From Desulfuromonadaceae bacterium UBA6124 (GTDB taxonomy: Bacteria; Desulfobacterota; Desulfuromonadia; Desulfuromonadales; Trichloromonadaceae): a DNA stretch of 33,013 nt. The notes below the pieces were generated by a model. That model did not search any database. It had not been told where the DNA came from and saw nothing but the letters and a program-made list of their open reading frames with translations. Location: contig DIVU01000218.1 of assembly GCA_002423365.1 (NCBI GenBank), positions 1,767 through 34,779 of the forward strand. Direction: 5' to 3'. This document shows positions 23,033-32,218 of this stretch, one piece after another (position 1 is the stretch's first letter; every line of letters starts with the position of its first letter). A program made the translations under genes and the position numbers.

Positions 23033-23863
23033 ATGAACAGATTGGGAACAAGTTTTCACCGCAAATTCGCACTGAATCGCCCCGGCGTCACACAAGTGCT
23101 TCGCGTCGTGGAGACTCTTGAAAGCAGAACGGGAGGTGATGAGGCAGTCACTTTCCGGCACTTGGAAGAGAAGACTACACTCGGACCAGTCTACATTGCA
23201 GCAATGAGACGGTATGCCTATGGCATGAGATTGCTGGATGAACAGGAAAAGCTTACTCCCCTTGGCAGATTCGTGCTTCGGAATGACCCTGAATTAAACA
23301 GGCTAGTGACCCTCTGGTGCCTCCACTTCAATCTGAGTCTGCGAAATGGACCTGGGCCTTATTTCTGGCATCAACTCGTTGTTAATTCCTTTCGCCCGGG
23401 TGACGTTCTGGACAGTCGGACGATTGGCACACTGATCTATGAAGCGGTTACGACGGACGGCACCGAAGTGGTCTCGCGGAAGACAGCTGAGCACGCCGCA
23501 CCAAGTTTTTTGGGCAGTTACAGCAAAGCTGATGCGTTGGGCCCTCTTGGAATCCTAGAAGAAGACGCAGCAGGCAAGTACCGCGTGCTCTCCCCCCTAC
23601 CTCCACCTCTCTGGGCTTTTGCCTACGTGTTGGCGGATTACTGGACCACCAACTGGGGTGCTGTGACGGGGGTAAGTCTGGCGCGCGTGGCCGAGGAAGG
23701 CGGGGTCGGGCCCATCCTCATGATGGGCGGGGGGTTGATCAACCGGTACCTCGGAGACCTGCAACGCGAAGGGTTTGTGATCGTCCAGCGGCGGACGCCG
23801 CCGTTTCAGTTGACGCGGAACTGGCAAAGCCCGGAGGTCTTTCTGGAGCGAATGTATGGTTAG
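23033..23863 (+). CDS. Second DUF4007-like protein
   Basis: A 276-aa soluble protein with the same layout as the first DUF4007 protein. The N-terminus is TSFHRKFALNRPGV, followed by a winged-helix-like stretch ending LTPLGRFVLRNDPELNRLVTLWCLHFNLSLRNGPGPYFWHQLV (compare LEDDASLWLIHWLLVSN in the first). A unique C-terminus contains a hydrophobic segment (PPLWAFAYVLADYWTTNWG) and FLERMYG. The N-terminal FxGHxxFxFR signature is degenerate here, so the domain call is weaker. Its stop overlaps the next start by 8 bp. A 49-bp gap before it, the largest inside the operon, includes a small palindrome at 22985-22999. Confidence 0.65.
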   Translation: MNRLGTSFHRKFALNRPGVTQVLRVVETLESRTGGDEAVTFRHLEEKTTLGPVYIAAMRRYAYGMRLLDEQEKLTPLGRFVLRNDPELNRLVTLWCLHFNLSLRNGPGPYFWHQLVVNSFRPGDVLDSRTIGTLIYEAVTTDGTEVVSRKTAEHAAPSFLGSYSKADALGPLGILEEDAAGKYRVLSPLPPPLWAFAYVLADYWTTNWGAVTGVSLARVAEEGGVGPILMMGGGLINRYLGDLQREGFVIVQRRTPPFQLTRNWQSPEVFLERMYG

Positions 23864-24350
23864 TCCAGAGAAGCTCGTCGAGTCGTTGCGAGGGCATGGT
23901 CTGCGTTGCCGAGTCGGGGTATTGGGCGTTCCCGTGCCTCTCCTTGGCACGGAAAGCCAGATTGCGGCGGCTTTGGGAGTCGAATTACTGGATTATCGGG
24001 AGCGGCTCCTGGCGAGTGTACCGAAGAATTCGCAGTTTGTGAATGTGACGGTGGTGAGTGTGTTCGACGATCTGGAGCGGATCGCCAACACCGCCACCGG
24101 AGAGAGCTGTGTGTTGATTAGCAACTTTGATTTGGCGTTGGGGCGATTGGGAACCGATGAGCGAACGACGCTGTGGCGTACCTTAATGACAGCATTTCCC
24201 AATAGGACCCGAGCTGTGGTTTTATGCGTACCCTTGCATGAGGACTGTGCGTTTGCCTTTCCGGATCTGGATCTCAGGCGAATGTGGCGAGATTCTGAAC
24301 GCTACGCAAATTGGCCGGATGGCAGAGGGGATGGGCAGGAGCCATGTTGA
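23856..24350 (+). CDS. Small BrxF-like protein without a P-loop
   Basis: A 164-aa alpha/beta protein between the second DUF4007-like gene (8-bp overlap) and the large ATPase (7-bp overlap). The layout resembles BrxF of BREX type 3: an early strand-turn (GVLGVPVPLLG), a central helix LGVELLDYRERLLASV, a Walker B-like strand ESCVLISNFDLALGRL, then FPNRTRAVVLCVP. However, the Walker A lysine motif GxxGxGK[ST] is absent: the corresponding region reads VPLLGTESQ. If it is BrxF-related it cannot bind ATP in the usual way and would be a regulatory or structural partner of the downstream ATPase. The identification is tentative. Confidence 0.45.
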   Translation: MVSPEKLVESLRGHGLRCRVGVLGVPVPLLGTESQIAAALGVELLDYRERLLASVPKNSQFVNVTVVSVFDDLERIANTATGESCVLISNFDLALGRLGTDERTTLWRTLMTAFPNRTRAVVLCVPLHEDCAFAFPDLDLRRMWRDSERYANWPDGRGDGQEPC

Positions 24351-27300
24351 TACGCGATGTTGTGTGCCAGAAGGAAGACGCGGCGTTCAGGAACGACGTA
24401 CAGTTGCGGTGGTATGTGGAGGGCCATGCGGAGAACCTGGCGCTCGCACGCAGTTACCTGTTCACCCGGAAGTCTGTCGGGCAGCGAAAGTCCCCCATCG
24501 ACGTTCTGTATCAGCTCCGACAGGCATTCTTAACCAACACGTTCGAGAACCGGTTCATGGTGATAGCGACCTACGGACACGGGAAGAGTCACCTCGCGCT
24601 AGCGCTTGCGAACTACTTTGGCAAACCGCCGACTTCTACCGAATGCCAGGCATTGCTTATCAGCATCCAGCACGCTTTCGGCGGTGCGGCCGAGGCACAA
24701 GGGTACAGGGATTTTAAGGAGGCGCGAAAGCGCATGCTTGTTGTGTGCCTGGAAGGAACCCGGCCCGGGGATCTGTCGCAGCACTTTCTCAAGGCGCTAC
24801 GGACCGCGCTGCGTGCGGAGCGTGAGACTCAGAGCCAAGAGTTGCCGTTCTGGACTCGCGAGGCGACCCGTCTGATCGAGAGTATTGCGGCTTCGGAACA
24901 GGAGCGTTCCAGAGCGGACATGTTCTTGCAGGGGCATGGCATAGATCTGGCGGGTATGCGCGAGGCACTGACCAGCCAAGAAACGAGCATCTATGATACG
25001 GTGCGCGATCTTGTATTCCACGTGCGTGGTGTCAGGCCCGATCTTGGTGGACCGATTAGCTTGGCGCAGGCCGTCGAGTGGGCAGCCGATGAGTTCTGTG
25101 GCATGGAAGACTCCAAGCCATTCGGTGGGCTTCTGATACTTTTCGATGAGTTCAGCGCTTTTCTACGGAACTATAGCATCCGTGCGACTCCGGGCAATCC
25201 GTTGCAGGATTTGCTCGACGGCGTGAGCAACCGGAAAGGCAAGGTCGTGTTCGCGGCGTTTGGGCAAATGGAACCTACAGCAATCATTGAGAGCGTCTTC
25301 TCGATGCGCGCAAACGATGTGGCGCGACAAGGATTGTTGGTAGAGCTCACCCGGTTGCCGCCCGCCTATCACTATCAACTCTATACGACGATGGAAGACG
25401 TCTTGGATTCGTACCTCTGGCAGGACGAGACGGCGGTTACGCAGGCGTTTGAGGATGGGCACGCCTGGCCAGCGGTTGAGGAAGCAACTGACGATTGTCT
25501 GATGGTCTTCGATCGGCGGTATATGCGGGAACTGGGTTGGGATTCGGAGCAGTTTCATAAGCGGGTGACCATGGGGTGTTTTCCGCTGCATCCGATGACT
25601 TCAACGCTGCTGTGTAATATTGAGTTCCATGAGAGCACTAATCCGAGGTCGGTACTCGGTTTTGTTTTCGACGAGTTGCGGCAAATCGGGAATCTCCCGG
25701 TAGTTTCGCAGCAAAGTCCCTCCTGGGTGAGTCCAGTCAGGCTCGTTGACCAATTTGGAGAGCAGTTGGCCGACGAGGAATGGAAGCAATACCAGGATGC
25801 TGTGCGGCAGAGGGCCGGCGACTTGACCGCGGAGGAAGGTGCGATTTTGAAGGCAATGCTTTTGCATGCAGTGGCGAAGATGCCGACGAATCTCGTGGTC
25901 TACACCAAGGCCATCGGGAGTCTTTCCGGCCTGCCCGCAGAGCGGGCCGAAGAGGTCTTACAGGGCCTGAGCCGGATCGGGTTGATCGAACACCAGACTG
26001 CTCAAGGTAAGTATGGATTCTGGTCATTGGGCGGAGGGGCGCGACGGTTACACGAATGGCTGAACCGTTCGATTGCCGGGAGAAACTTGACGTGGGCCGA
26101 CCTGAGCACTGTAAACCGAGACGGGCGGGGTTTTGCGCGACCAGCTTTGCCAGTGGCTGTCCCGTGGGGGCATCCAAATGACTGGCAGGCTGAGCAAGTG
26201 TACCTTACCCGACCCTTTGTAACTGAAGACAAGGTCAAGGAGCTGTCCGTTCTTTCACGCGGGGTAGTTATCTGGTTACTGGCAGCGAGCGACGGGGAAG
26301 TAGAGTGGTTCGAGAGCAATGCTCAGCGAGTGCTGGACGCTGCCGCTGGGGATCCGGCTGCACCTGTGGTGATGATGGTGCCGACGACGGCGAGACCGGC
26401 CTTGGCGGAGGCTTTCCTAAAGCATTGTGTGCTAAAGGGGTTGACACCGGCTGAGGTCACTGAATTCGGCGGTGGCTTTGTGCAGGGTGTGAGGAGCCAA
26501 GTGGCTAGGACGATTCAGGATGAGACTGCGGCAATGGAAGTCCCGATGGGGCGGGCACTTGTGCCCCGTCCCTTTGCCGCAGCATTCAACGTCGGGGTGC
26601 CCTTGAGTCGGGTAGATGCGATCATCAAGAAGGCCTATGTTTTAGCCTTTAGTTCAGCGCCGCCTGCCTTTTTCGAGCAGTATAGATTCAGCGCCGGGCA
26701 GTTGCGTACAGCGGTGAAGCTGGTGGGGAAATTGCTTCTCGAGAACAAGGTCGGTGACCTAAGTGAGGGAGCGAACCCGACCGCTGACTTGCTGCTGCAG
26801 AAATTCGTGGTGGTGGGCGAGGCCACGAGTTGGGGACTTTTGTCCGTTGAAAAGCGGCTGCAGGAACCGACGGCGGAAAGGACGCATCGGGCCTGGGCCA
26901 AGCTGGAGGGATGCGTTCCGGCGAATGGGAACGACATGCCGTTGGAGTATACGATCATCGAGCTTCAGGGGCCTCCCTATGGGTACGACCCGAACACTCT
27001 GACCCTGCTTTTCTGTGCTTGGTTCGGATACCACCGACACAATCTAAGGATGACCTTGAACAACGCGATCACCCAGCGGACGGAACTAGCCTCGCGCTTG
27101 GACGACTGCCCTGCTGCCCTTGTGGAGTTCCTGGCGCATGGAAACGTGAGGCTGATGCGGCGAGACCGTACGAGAACCAGTCAGGAAGTCCGGGGCATTG
27201 CAGAACGCGCCCGGCAGATGGCTGCCCAGCCCTTTGCAGGGCGTGAAGCTGTTGACGCGCTTGCGAAGTTGGATGAGTTCCTTGGGGACGAGGGCAACGA

Positions 27301-28510
27301 GGATCCCGGAGAGAGACAGGAGGCCGATGAAGCCAAGGTCTCTATTCGAGCCGCGGTTGACCGCGCTGACGCATATGACACGAACGCGCGGCAACTGCGT
27401 GCTAACGCGAGTGCGGCGACAGACATTAGCGAACTTGTGAAGATGCTTGAGCGTGTCGGCGAGTTGCAGCCAGCCGGTGGTGTGCTCCCCGAGGAACCGC
27501 TGCAGGATGCGATACGTACAGAGGTTCGGAATCGGCTCGGTGCTGTGGTAACCAGGGTGTGCGCCGAGAACTCGGAGCTTCCGGACTTGACCCATTACCA
27601 GGAGAAGAAGCGGCGGCTTGAAGGCGCACAACGAGCGCTTCCGGCGCATCTTGATCTGAAACAGAAGGTTGCGGATGCGCTTGTAGCGCTCGAAGGGGCC
27701 AAAGCCGAGCAATATGGGCGACAGCAGGACCAGACGACCATCGCCGTTCTGAACACGATGCAGGCTACCGGCCCGCTGGGACAACTCCGCAGTTGGCTCG
27801 ATTGTGCGGCGAACCACGTGTGCCATTCGGAGATGGCAAATTCTTTACAGCGCCAGAAGGTCGCGGGACTGGAGGCGAGCATCGCGGAGATGGTAGAGTT
27901 CGCATCATCCCTGAGCGGGCGTTTGGACCGGGTGGCATCGGCTAGTGATGCGGGGAGCCTAAACCAGGCAATTACCGAAGTCCGGGGGTATTACGCGGGG
28001 CAACCCGAAGCCGAGTCATTAAATGCAGCGCGGGAGCGGTGCGGCCGGCTGGCCGCTGTCTTCACCGAGTTGGCGCGGATCGATGCTGAGATCGAGGGAC
28101 TTCGCCGGCGGAATGACGTGCCGGGAATTGAAAACCGGTTGGCCGGCTTGCTTTCGGAGTATCGGGGGGTGCTGTGCCCTGCACAGGAGGCAATCTTGAG
28201 GGAGAGAAGCTCGGCGCTTTCGGGTCGGGTAGCGGGTCTGGGGGCGGACGCTGACCGTTGGCTTGAGGAACGCAAGAGGCGCGTGGCATCGGGTAGTCCG
28301 CTCGGCGGCCTCTTCGACGAGTTGCAGAATCCCCCGCCTTTTCTTCCGGCGGACCGTGAAGCAAGCTTGCGGGAGTTGGTGGCCGCTGTGCAGCAAAAGA
28401 TGGACGTGGATTCGTTCGGTCAAGTGGTTCGGTACTTCAAGCGGATCGCGAACAAGGACGAGCAGAAGAGGGTTGTGGCCGAATTACAGCGGATCGTTGA
28501 TGGGAGATAG
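24344..28510 (+). CDS. brxC: BrxC/PglY-like large ATPase (DUF6079-like), 1388 aa
   Basis: The ATG at 24344 overlaps the previous stop and has GGAG 4 nt upstream. The Walker A motif TYGHGKSH is at residues 76-83 within FMVIATYGHGKSHLALALANYFG. Walker B is LLILFDEFSAFL at about 262-273. The segment DLLDGVSNRKGKVVFAAFGQMEP that follows is typical of the sensor region in BREX BrxC/PglY ATPases. The rest is helical, and residues about 950-1388 are heptad-rich, Glu/Arg/Leu-heavy coiled coil. No methyltransferase, helicase or nuclease motif is visible. BrxC/PglY proteins are core BREX components that act with PglZ. This one immediately precedes pglZ (10-bp gap), the canonical order. Confidence 0.8.
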   Translation: MLIRDVVCQKEDAAFRNDVQLRWYVEGHAENLALARSYLFTRKSVGQRKSPIDVLYQLRQAFLTNTFENRFMVIATYGHGKSHLALALANYFGKPPTSTECQALLISIQHAFGGAAEAQGYRDFKEARKRMLVVCLEGTRPGDLSQHFLKALRTALRAERETQSQELPFWTREATRLIESIAASEQERSRADMFLQGHGIDLAGMREALTSQETSIYDTVRDLVFHVRGVRPDLGGPISLAQAVEWAADEFCGMEDSKPFGGLLILFDEFSAFLRNYSIRATPGNPLQDLLDGVSNRKGKVVFAAFGQMEPTAIIESVFSMRANDVARQGLLVELTRLPPAYHYQLYTTMEDVLDSYLWQDETAVTQAFEDGHAWPAVEEATDDCLMVFDRRYMRELGWDSEQFHKRVTMGCFPLHPMTSTLLCNIEFHESTNPRSVLGFVFDELRQIGNLPVVSQQSPSWVSPVRLVDQFGEQLADEEWKQYQDAVRQRAGDLTAEEGAILKAMLLHAVAKMPTNLVVYTKAIGSLSGLPAERAEEVLQGLSRIGLIEHQTAQGKYGFWSLGGGARRLHEWLNRSIAGRNLTWADLSTVNRDGRGFARPALPVAVPWGHPNDWQAEQVYLTRPFVTEDKVKELSVLSRGVVIWLLAASDGEVEWFESNAQRVLDAAAGDPAAPVVMMVPTTARPALAEAFLKHCVLKGLTPAEVTEFGGGFVQGVRSQVARTIQDETAAMEVPMGRALVPRPFAAAFNVGVPLSRVDAIIKKAYVLAFSSAPPAFFEQYRFSAGQLRTAVKLVGKLLLENKVGDLSEGANPTADLLLQKFVVVGEATSWGLLSVEKRLQEPTAERTHRAWAKLEGCVPANGNDMPLEYTIIELQGPPYGYDPNTLTLLFCAWFGYHRHNLRMTLNNAITQRTELASRLDDCPAALVEFLAHGNVRLMRRDRTRTSQEVRGIAERARQMAAQPFAGREAVDALAKLDEFLGDEGNEDPGERQEADEAKVSIRAAVDRADAYDTNARQLRANASAATDISELVKMLERVGELQPAGGVLPEEPLQDAIRTEVRNRLGAVVTRVCAENSELPDLTHYQEKKRRLEGAQRALPAHLDLKQKVADALVALEGAKAEQYGRQQDQTTIAVLNTMQATGPLGQLRSWLDCAANHVCHSEMANSLQRQKVAGLEASIAEMVEFASSLSGRLDRVASASDAGSLNQAITEVRGYYAGQPEAESLNAARERCGRLAAVFTELARIDAEIEGLRRRNDVPGIENRLAGLLSEYRGVLCPAQEAILRERSSALSGRVAGLGADADRWLEERKRRVASGSPLGGLFDELQNPPPFLPADREASLRELVAAVQQKMDVDSFGQVVRYFKRIANKDEQKRVVAELQRIVDGR

Positions 28511-28520
28511 GAAGGCGGCC

Positions 28521-30713
28521 ATGCGGAAGTTGTACCAGGATCCGAAGGCGGACTGCGAGCCGCCTGCGGGGGCCACGATAGTTACGAGCGAGGTGAACTT
28601 CCTGCGGATTTTCGGTCGCGATGGGGACATCGCCGTGCGTGGACCGGCGCTTTGTCGGTGGGCTGGAAATGTCTGGCTTGGGCGCGGTTGGCCGGTAGTA
28701 CGCTTGCTCTCTCCCGTAGATGAGTTATCGGACTGCGCTGTAGGCGCAGAGCACGGACAGGTGGCGCAGTTTTACGAAGAGAACGCGCGCCTGCTGAGCC
28801 AGCTCGAACGACCGTTTAAGCTGCGGGATGTGCTTGAAGTGATCTATCCCGATTCTATTTGGCGTGGATATCCGAACATTCGTCATGCGGCAGGTTGGCT
28901 GGTCTGGCTGGACCAGACCGATCCGCCCCCTACTATTCTGCCATTTCTGCGGACCCAGGCCATGTTGTGGAGGGCAACATCGAGGGGGCCTGAGTTGATG
29001 CTTTACGATGCGCATGACGCAACCACCGCAAGAGAGTTTCTGGCGAAATGGCTCGGGTACGGCGACACGCCATTGAGTCACAACCTGCCACCCTTTCCTT
29101 TGGAGGTGCCCAAACGGCACCTGGATGCGGCGACGAGGATATGGCGATCCCAGATTGTCCGGAGCCAGGGATATTGCGTGCAGGAGCTTCTCAGGTGCAA
29201 TGCGCCGAGGCGCGTGCGAGAGAAGGTGGCTGAGATCGGATTCGACTACTACTACGGGGCTCATCGAGGGGATTTGTCGCAAGAGGTAGTACGCCTGCTT
29301 GCGGATTACCTGTCGCCGGAAAAGACTGCAGAACTCCGAACGTGCCTGCCGCCCCCTCGGCCGGGGAATCCGCCGAGGGACATAGCGGGCCTGCGCCGTT
29401 GGTTCATGGAGGAGTACCTTCCCTTCCGACAGTGGTGTCTACTGAGTGAGGATGCTGAAGGTCTCGCGAGAGTCGAGGAAGTCAGCAGGGCATTCGCGTT
29501 GTGGTTCCTGGATTTCTATCCGGCCGCTATTGCTGGCGGGAATCCAGCGATGGCCTTTGTTCGTTCCAGTTCGGTTCGCCACGCTGACAGGGATGAGGTA
29601 ACGCTCCTGGTTATCGCGGATGGGTTGAGCCTGACGGATGCCGAGACTCTTATGCGGGGGATTGCAGCACAGGAGGCGAGGCTAACGGTGTGTCGAAATG
29701 AACTCCTCTTCGCTGCTGTGCCTACAGTTACGGAAGTCTGCAAGCCAGCTTTAGTGCACGGGTGTACGCCACGAGATGTCGCCAACCTTCCTGCAGGAGA
29801 TCCGCAGGGTACGCGCGTGCTGTCCGAGAATCAAGATCCGGCAGAGGCGCTGAGAAGGGCGATTGGAGGGGACTTTTTTATCTGGTCGCACGTTGAGCCT
29901 GACCGCACTTATCACAGCCATGCGGACACGCTCACCCTGCTGGAGAAGGTTCGGGGCGCCGTGCGCACGATCGCTTCGCGGATTGTTTCAGCGGCAGGAG
30001 CGGTGCCGGCGCATCTGCGGTTGCGGATCATCGTGACGACGGATCACGGGCGATTACTGGGCAAGAGCGAACGAACAATTGCCATCCCAGCCGGTATGCA
30101 TTCGCACCAGCGCGTTGCGCTGGGCCCCTCACAAGGGCCGACTGGCGGAACCGGATATGTCGTACGGGAACACGATGGCACGGTGATGCTTGACGGGAGG
30201 CGTTTCGGCATTTCGGACACGGACGATTGCACTGTTGCTCTTTCGAGCAGTGCCTTCCGGGCCAATGATGGCAGAGCGGGGGTTGAGCATTTCCCCCACG
30301 GGGGGCTGGCACCTGAAGAGGTCATGATTCCCTGGTTCGAGATCGTCAGGGACCAGGAACCTCCGCACATCGAGTGTACGGCCAGCGGGGCGGCACGTGA
30401 GGACCAAGCCGGGCAGGTAACGATCCACTGCGTGAACGCCGGACAGGTTGACGTGATGCTCGAAGTGTTTGAGTTTCAGTTCCGGGACAAGCCGAAGCTC
30501 CAGGTCGTTGCGAATGTATCGTTGCCGAGGATGTCCGAACAGATCGTGCTGAGGACGATTGACCGGTGGCCAACGCCCTCGGATCTGAAAGCGGCTTCTG
30601 CCATCGCCCGGATCAGGATGCCGGTCGGTGACATAGAGACGGTCCCGGTTCAGCTGGATCTGAAGAGTGAGGGTTTCTATAGCCGTGAGAACATATTGGG
30701 TGACCTTTCATGA
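28521..30713 (+). CDS. pglZ: PglZ-domain alkaline phosphatase-superfamily protein
   Basis: A 730-aa protein. A helical N-terminal half of about 350 residues precedes the PglZ catalytic-type domain. That domain has LLVIADGLSLTDAE (about 361-374, metal-binding Asp), IIVTTDHGRLLGKSE (about 502-516, Asp-His pair) and HFPHGGLAPEEVMIPWFE (about 588-605, metal-binding His). A small beta-sandwich-like C-terminus follows. PglZ is the hallmark of BREX and related systems; its target is not known. The start ATG at 28521 has AGGAAGG upstream, and the stop overlaps the next start by 4 bp (ATGA). The order BrxC-like, PglZ, BrxL-like matches the core of BREX type 4. Confidence 0.9.
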   Translation: MRKLYQDPKADCEPPAGATIVTSEVNFLRIFGRDGDIAVRGPALCRWAGNVWLGRGWPVVRLLSPVDELSDCAVGAEHGQVAQFYEENARLLSQLERPFKLRDVLEVIYPDSIWRGYPNIRHAAGWLVWLDQTDPPPTILPFLRTQAMLWRATSRGPELMLYDAHDATTAREFLAKWLGYGDTPLSHNLPPFPLEVPKRHLDAATRIWRSQIVRSQGYCVQELLRCNAPRRVREKVAEIGFDYYYGAHRGDLSQEVVRLLADYLSPEKTAELRTCLPPPRPGNPPRDIAGLRRWFMEEYLPFRQWCLLSEDAEGLARVEEVSRAFALWFLDFYPAAIAGGNPAMAFVRSSSVRHADRDEVTLLVIADGLSLTDAETLMRGIAAQEARLTVCRNELLFAAVPTVTEVCKPALVHGCTPRDVANLPAGDPQGTRVLSENQDPAEALRRAIGGDFFIWSHVEPDRTYHSHADTLTLLEKVRGAVRTIASRIVSAAGAVPAHLRLRIIVTTDHGRLLGKSERTIAIPAGMHSHQRVALGPSQGPTGGTGYVVREHDGTVMLDGRRFGISDTDDCTVALSSSAFRANDGRAGVEHFPHGGLAPEEVMIPWFEIVRDQEPPHIECTASGAAREDQAGQVTIHCVNAGQVDVMLEVFEFQFRDKPKLQVVANVSLPRMSEQIVLRTIDRWPTPSDLKAASAIARIRMPVGDIETVPVQLDLKSEGFYSRENILGDLS

Positions 30714-32179
30714 ATGAAGACATGGATCGAGGCGGAGCGAACGGCGAGACACATGTTCTCGCTGCCGATCTTGAGGCAAAGATCGTCAAAGTGTTTGGTG
30801 AAATGGCAATCGACAAGCGCCGACTGCCTATGAGTCAGTTACAAAAACGCGGAATTCCTGCCTATGTGGCAGAATGGGTCTTGGAGTCGGTAATTCCTGG
30901 GTGTGGCCCGATTACGGCGGAAGAAGCCGAGAAGGTGAAAGATTGGGCAGCGAGGAATATTCCGGGACCGGGGGACCAGAACGCGATCAAGTCTCGGTTG
31001 CTCCGTGGCGAGACTGTGCGTGTCCTAAATCCATTACAGGTTGAGGTCATTCTGCGGCGCAATCGGCAGGAACAAGTGGCGAAGCTGGGACTCCTCGGCA
31101 TTGACGATGCTTTGATTCCCGACGATTTGGTGAAGCGTTTCCCGAATGTCCTGAAAGAGGGGATGTGGGGTGTTGTTGAGTTAACGAATACCTCGGAAGG
31201 CGTGGCCGTTACCCAGTTCCGACCTATGCAAGCGACGGTTAACCTGAGCATGTTGAAAGAGGCGCGGGCGCAGTTTACAGTGGAGGAATGGCGCTCGGTG
31301 ATGGTCCTATCGATGGGCTACAACCCAGAAGCGTACACGCCTGACCAGCAGTTGATGCTCCTGTGCCGCCTCGTGCCGCTGGTCGAGAAGAACATGACGA
31401 TGATCGAACTCGCACCCAAGGGGACGGGAAAGAGCTATGTCTTCGAGAATGTCAGTCCGAAGGTGCGGCTTGTCAGTGGGGGGAATATCTCACCGGCTGT
31501 GCTCTTTGTGAACAATAGCAGTGGGCAATGGGGGCTTCTGGCACGGTACTCCGTTGTTGTGTTGGACGAAGTGCAGACGCTGAAATTCGAGCGGCCCGAA
31601 GAGATCATCGGGGGCTTGAAGGGCTATCTTGCTAACGGGAGGATAACGCGCGGCGGGTTGCACGAAACGGCCAGCGATTGTGGTTTGGTGCTCTTGGCGA
31701 ACATCCTCCTGGACGCGCAGCAACGGCCCGCCGTGGATCCATTGGTGCGAGAACTCCCCAGCTTCATGCAGGAAACGGCGTTTCTTGATCGAGTGAAAGG
31801 AATCCTACCCGGCTGGTTGCTGCCGAAACTGAGCAACCGCTCATTTGCGGTATCCTCTGGGTTGAAATCCGATTTCTTCGGAGATGCTTTGATTGGGCTT
31901 CGAGACGACCTGTTCGCGGATCAATACTGCGTTCGACGCATCCGGCTGAAGGGGTCGCGCGCCTACCGAAGGAACGAGGAGTCCATCGCCTCCATCGCAA
32001 GTGGTTTAATGAAGGTGCTTTTCCCACATGGGCAGGTTTCGGACCGGGATTTCTGGCGGTACTGCGTTAAGCCTGCCGTCGGGTTGCGTCAGCTCGTGTG
32101 GAGCCAGTTGTACCAGCTCGACGGCGAGTATCGGCAATACGAGGCAATCCTTTCCTGCGAGTTCGCTGAGGGAGCGTGA
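30710..32179 (+). CDS. brxL: BrxL-like AAA+ protein lacking the Lon protease domain
   Basis: A 489-aa protein. Residues 1-110 form an N-terminal helical DNA-binding-like region. The AAA+ core follows: Walker A PKGTGKSYVF (about 234-243), a conserved GGNISPAVLF, Walker B SVVVLDEVQTL (about 281-291), the GLKGYLANGRITRGG loop and LVLLANI sensor. This string is typical of BrxL. Full-length BrxL (about 665-690 aa) continues into a Lon-like serine protease domain. Here the protein stops after the AAA+ lid (RYCVKPAVGLRQLVWSQLYQLDGEYRQ), and only 39 bp separate it from the next gene, so the domain is truly absent rather than frameshifted. It would be an ATP-driven DNA-binding ring without protease. 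Confidence 0.85.
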   Translation: MNEDMDRGGANGETHVLAADLEAKIVKVFGEMAIDKRRLPMSQLQKRGIPAYVAEWVLESVIPGCGPITAEEAEKVKDWAARNIPGPGDQNAIKSRLLRGETVRVLNPLQVEVILRRNRQEQVAKLGLLGIDDALIPDDLVKRFPNVLKEGMWGVVELTNTSEGVAVTQFRPMQATVNLSMLKEARAQFTVEEWRSVMVLSMGYNPEAYTPDQQLMLLCRLVPLVEKNMTMIELAPKGTGKSYVFENVSPKVRLVSGGNISPAVLFVNNSSGQWGLLARYSVVVLDEVQTLKFERPEEIIGGLKGYLANGRITRGGLHETASDCGLVLLANILLDAQQRPAVDPLVRELPSFMQETAFLDRVKGILPGWLLPKLSNRSFAVSSGLKSDFFGDALIGLRDDLFADQYCVRRIRLKGSRAYRRNEESIASIASGLMKVLFPHGQVSDRDFWRYCVKPAVGLRQLVWSQLYQLDGEYRQYEAILSCEFAEGA

Positions 32180-32218
32180 TGTGGGCCTCGGCGGCAATGC
32201 GTTCTCGGAGAAGATCGA

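Noticed and set aside
27086..27826. 246-codon minus-strand frame within the BrxC/PglY-like gene
   Set aside because: No start context or motif; it lies inside a continuous coiled-coil coding region on the plus strand.
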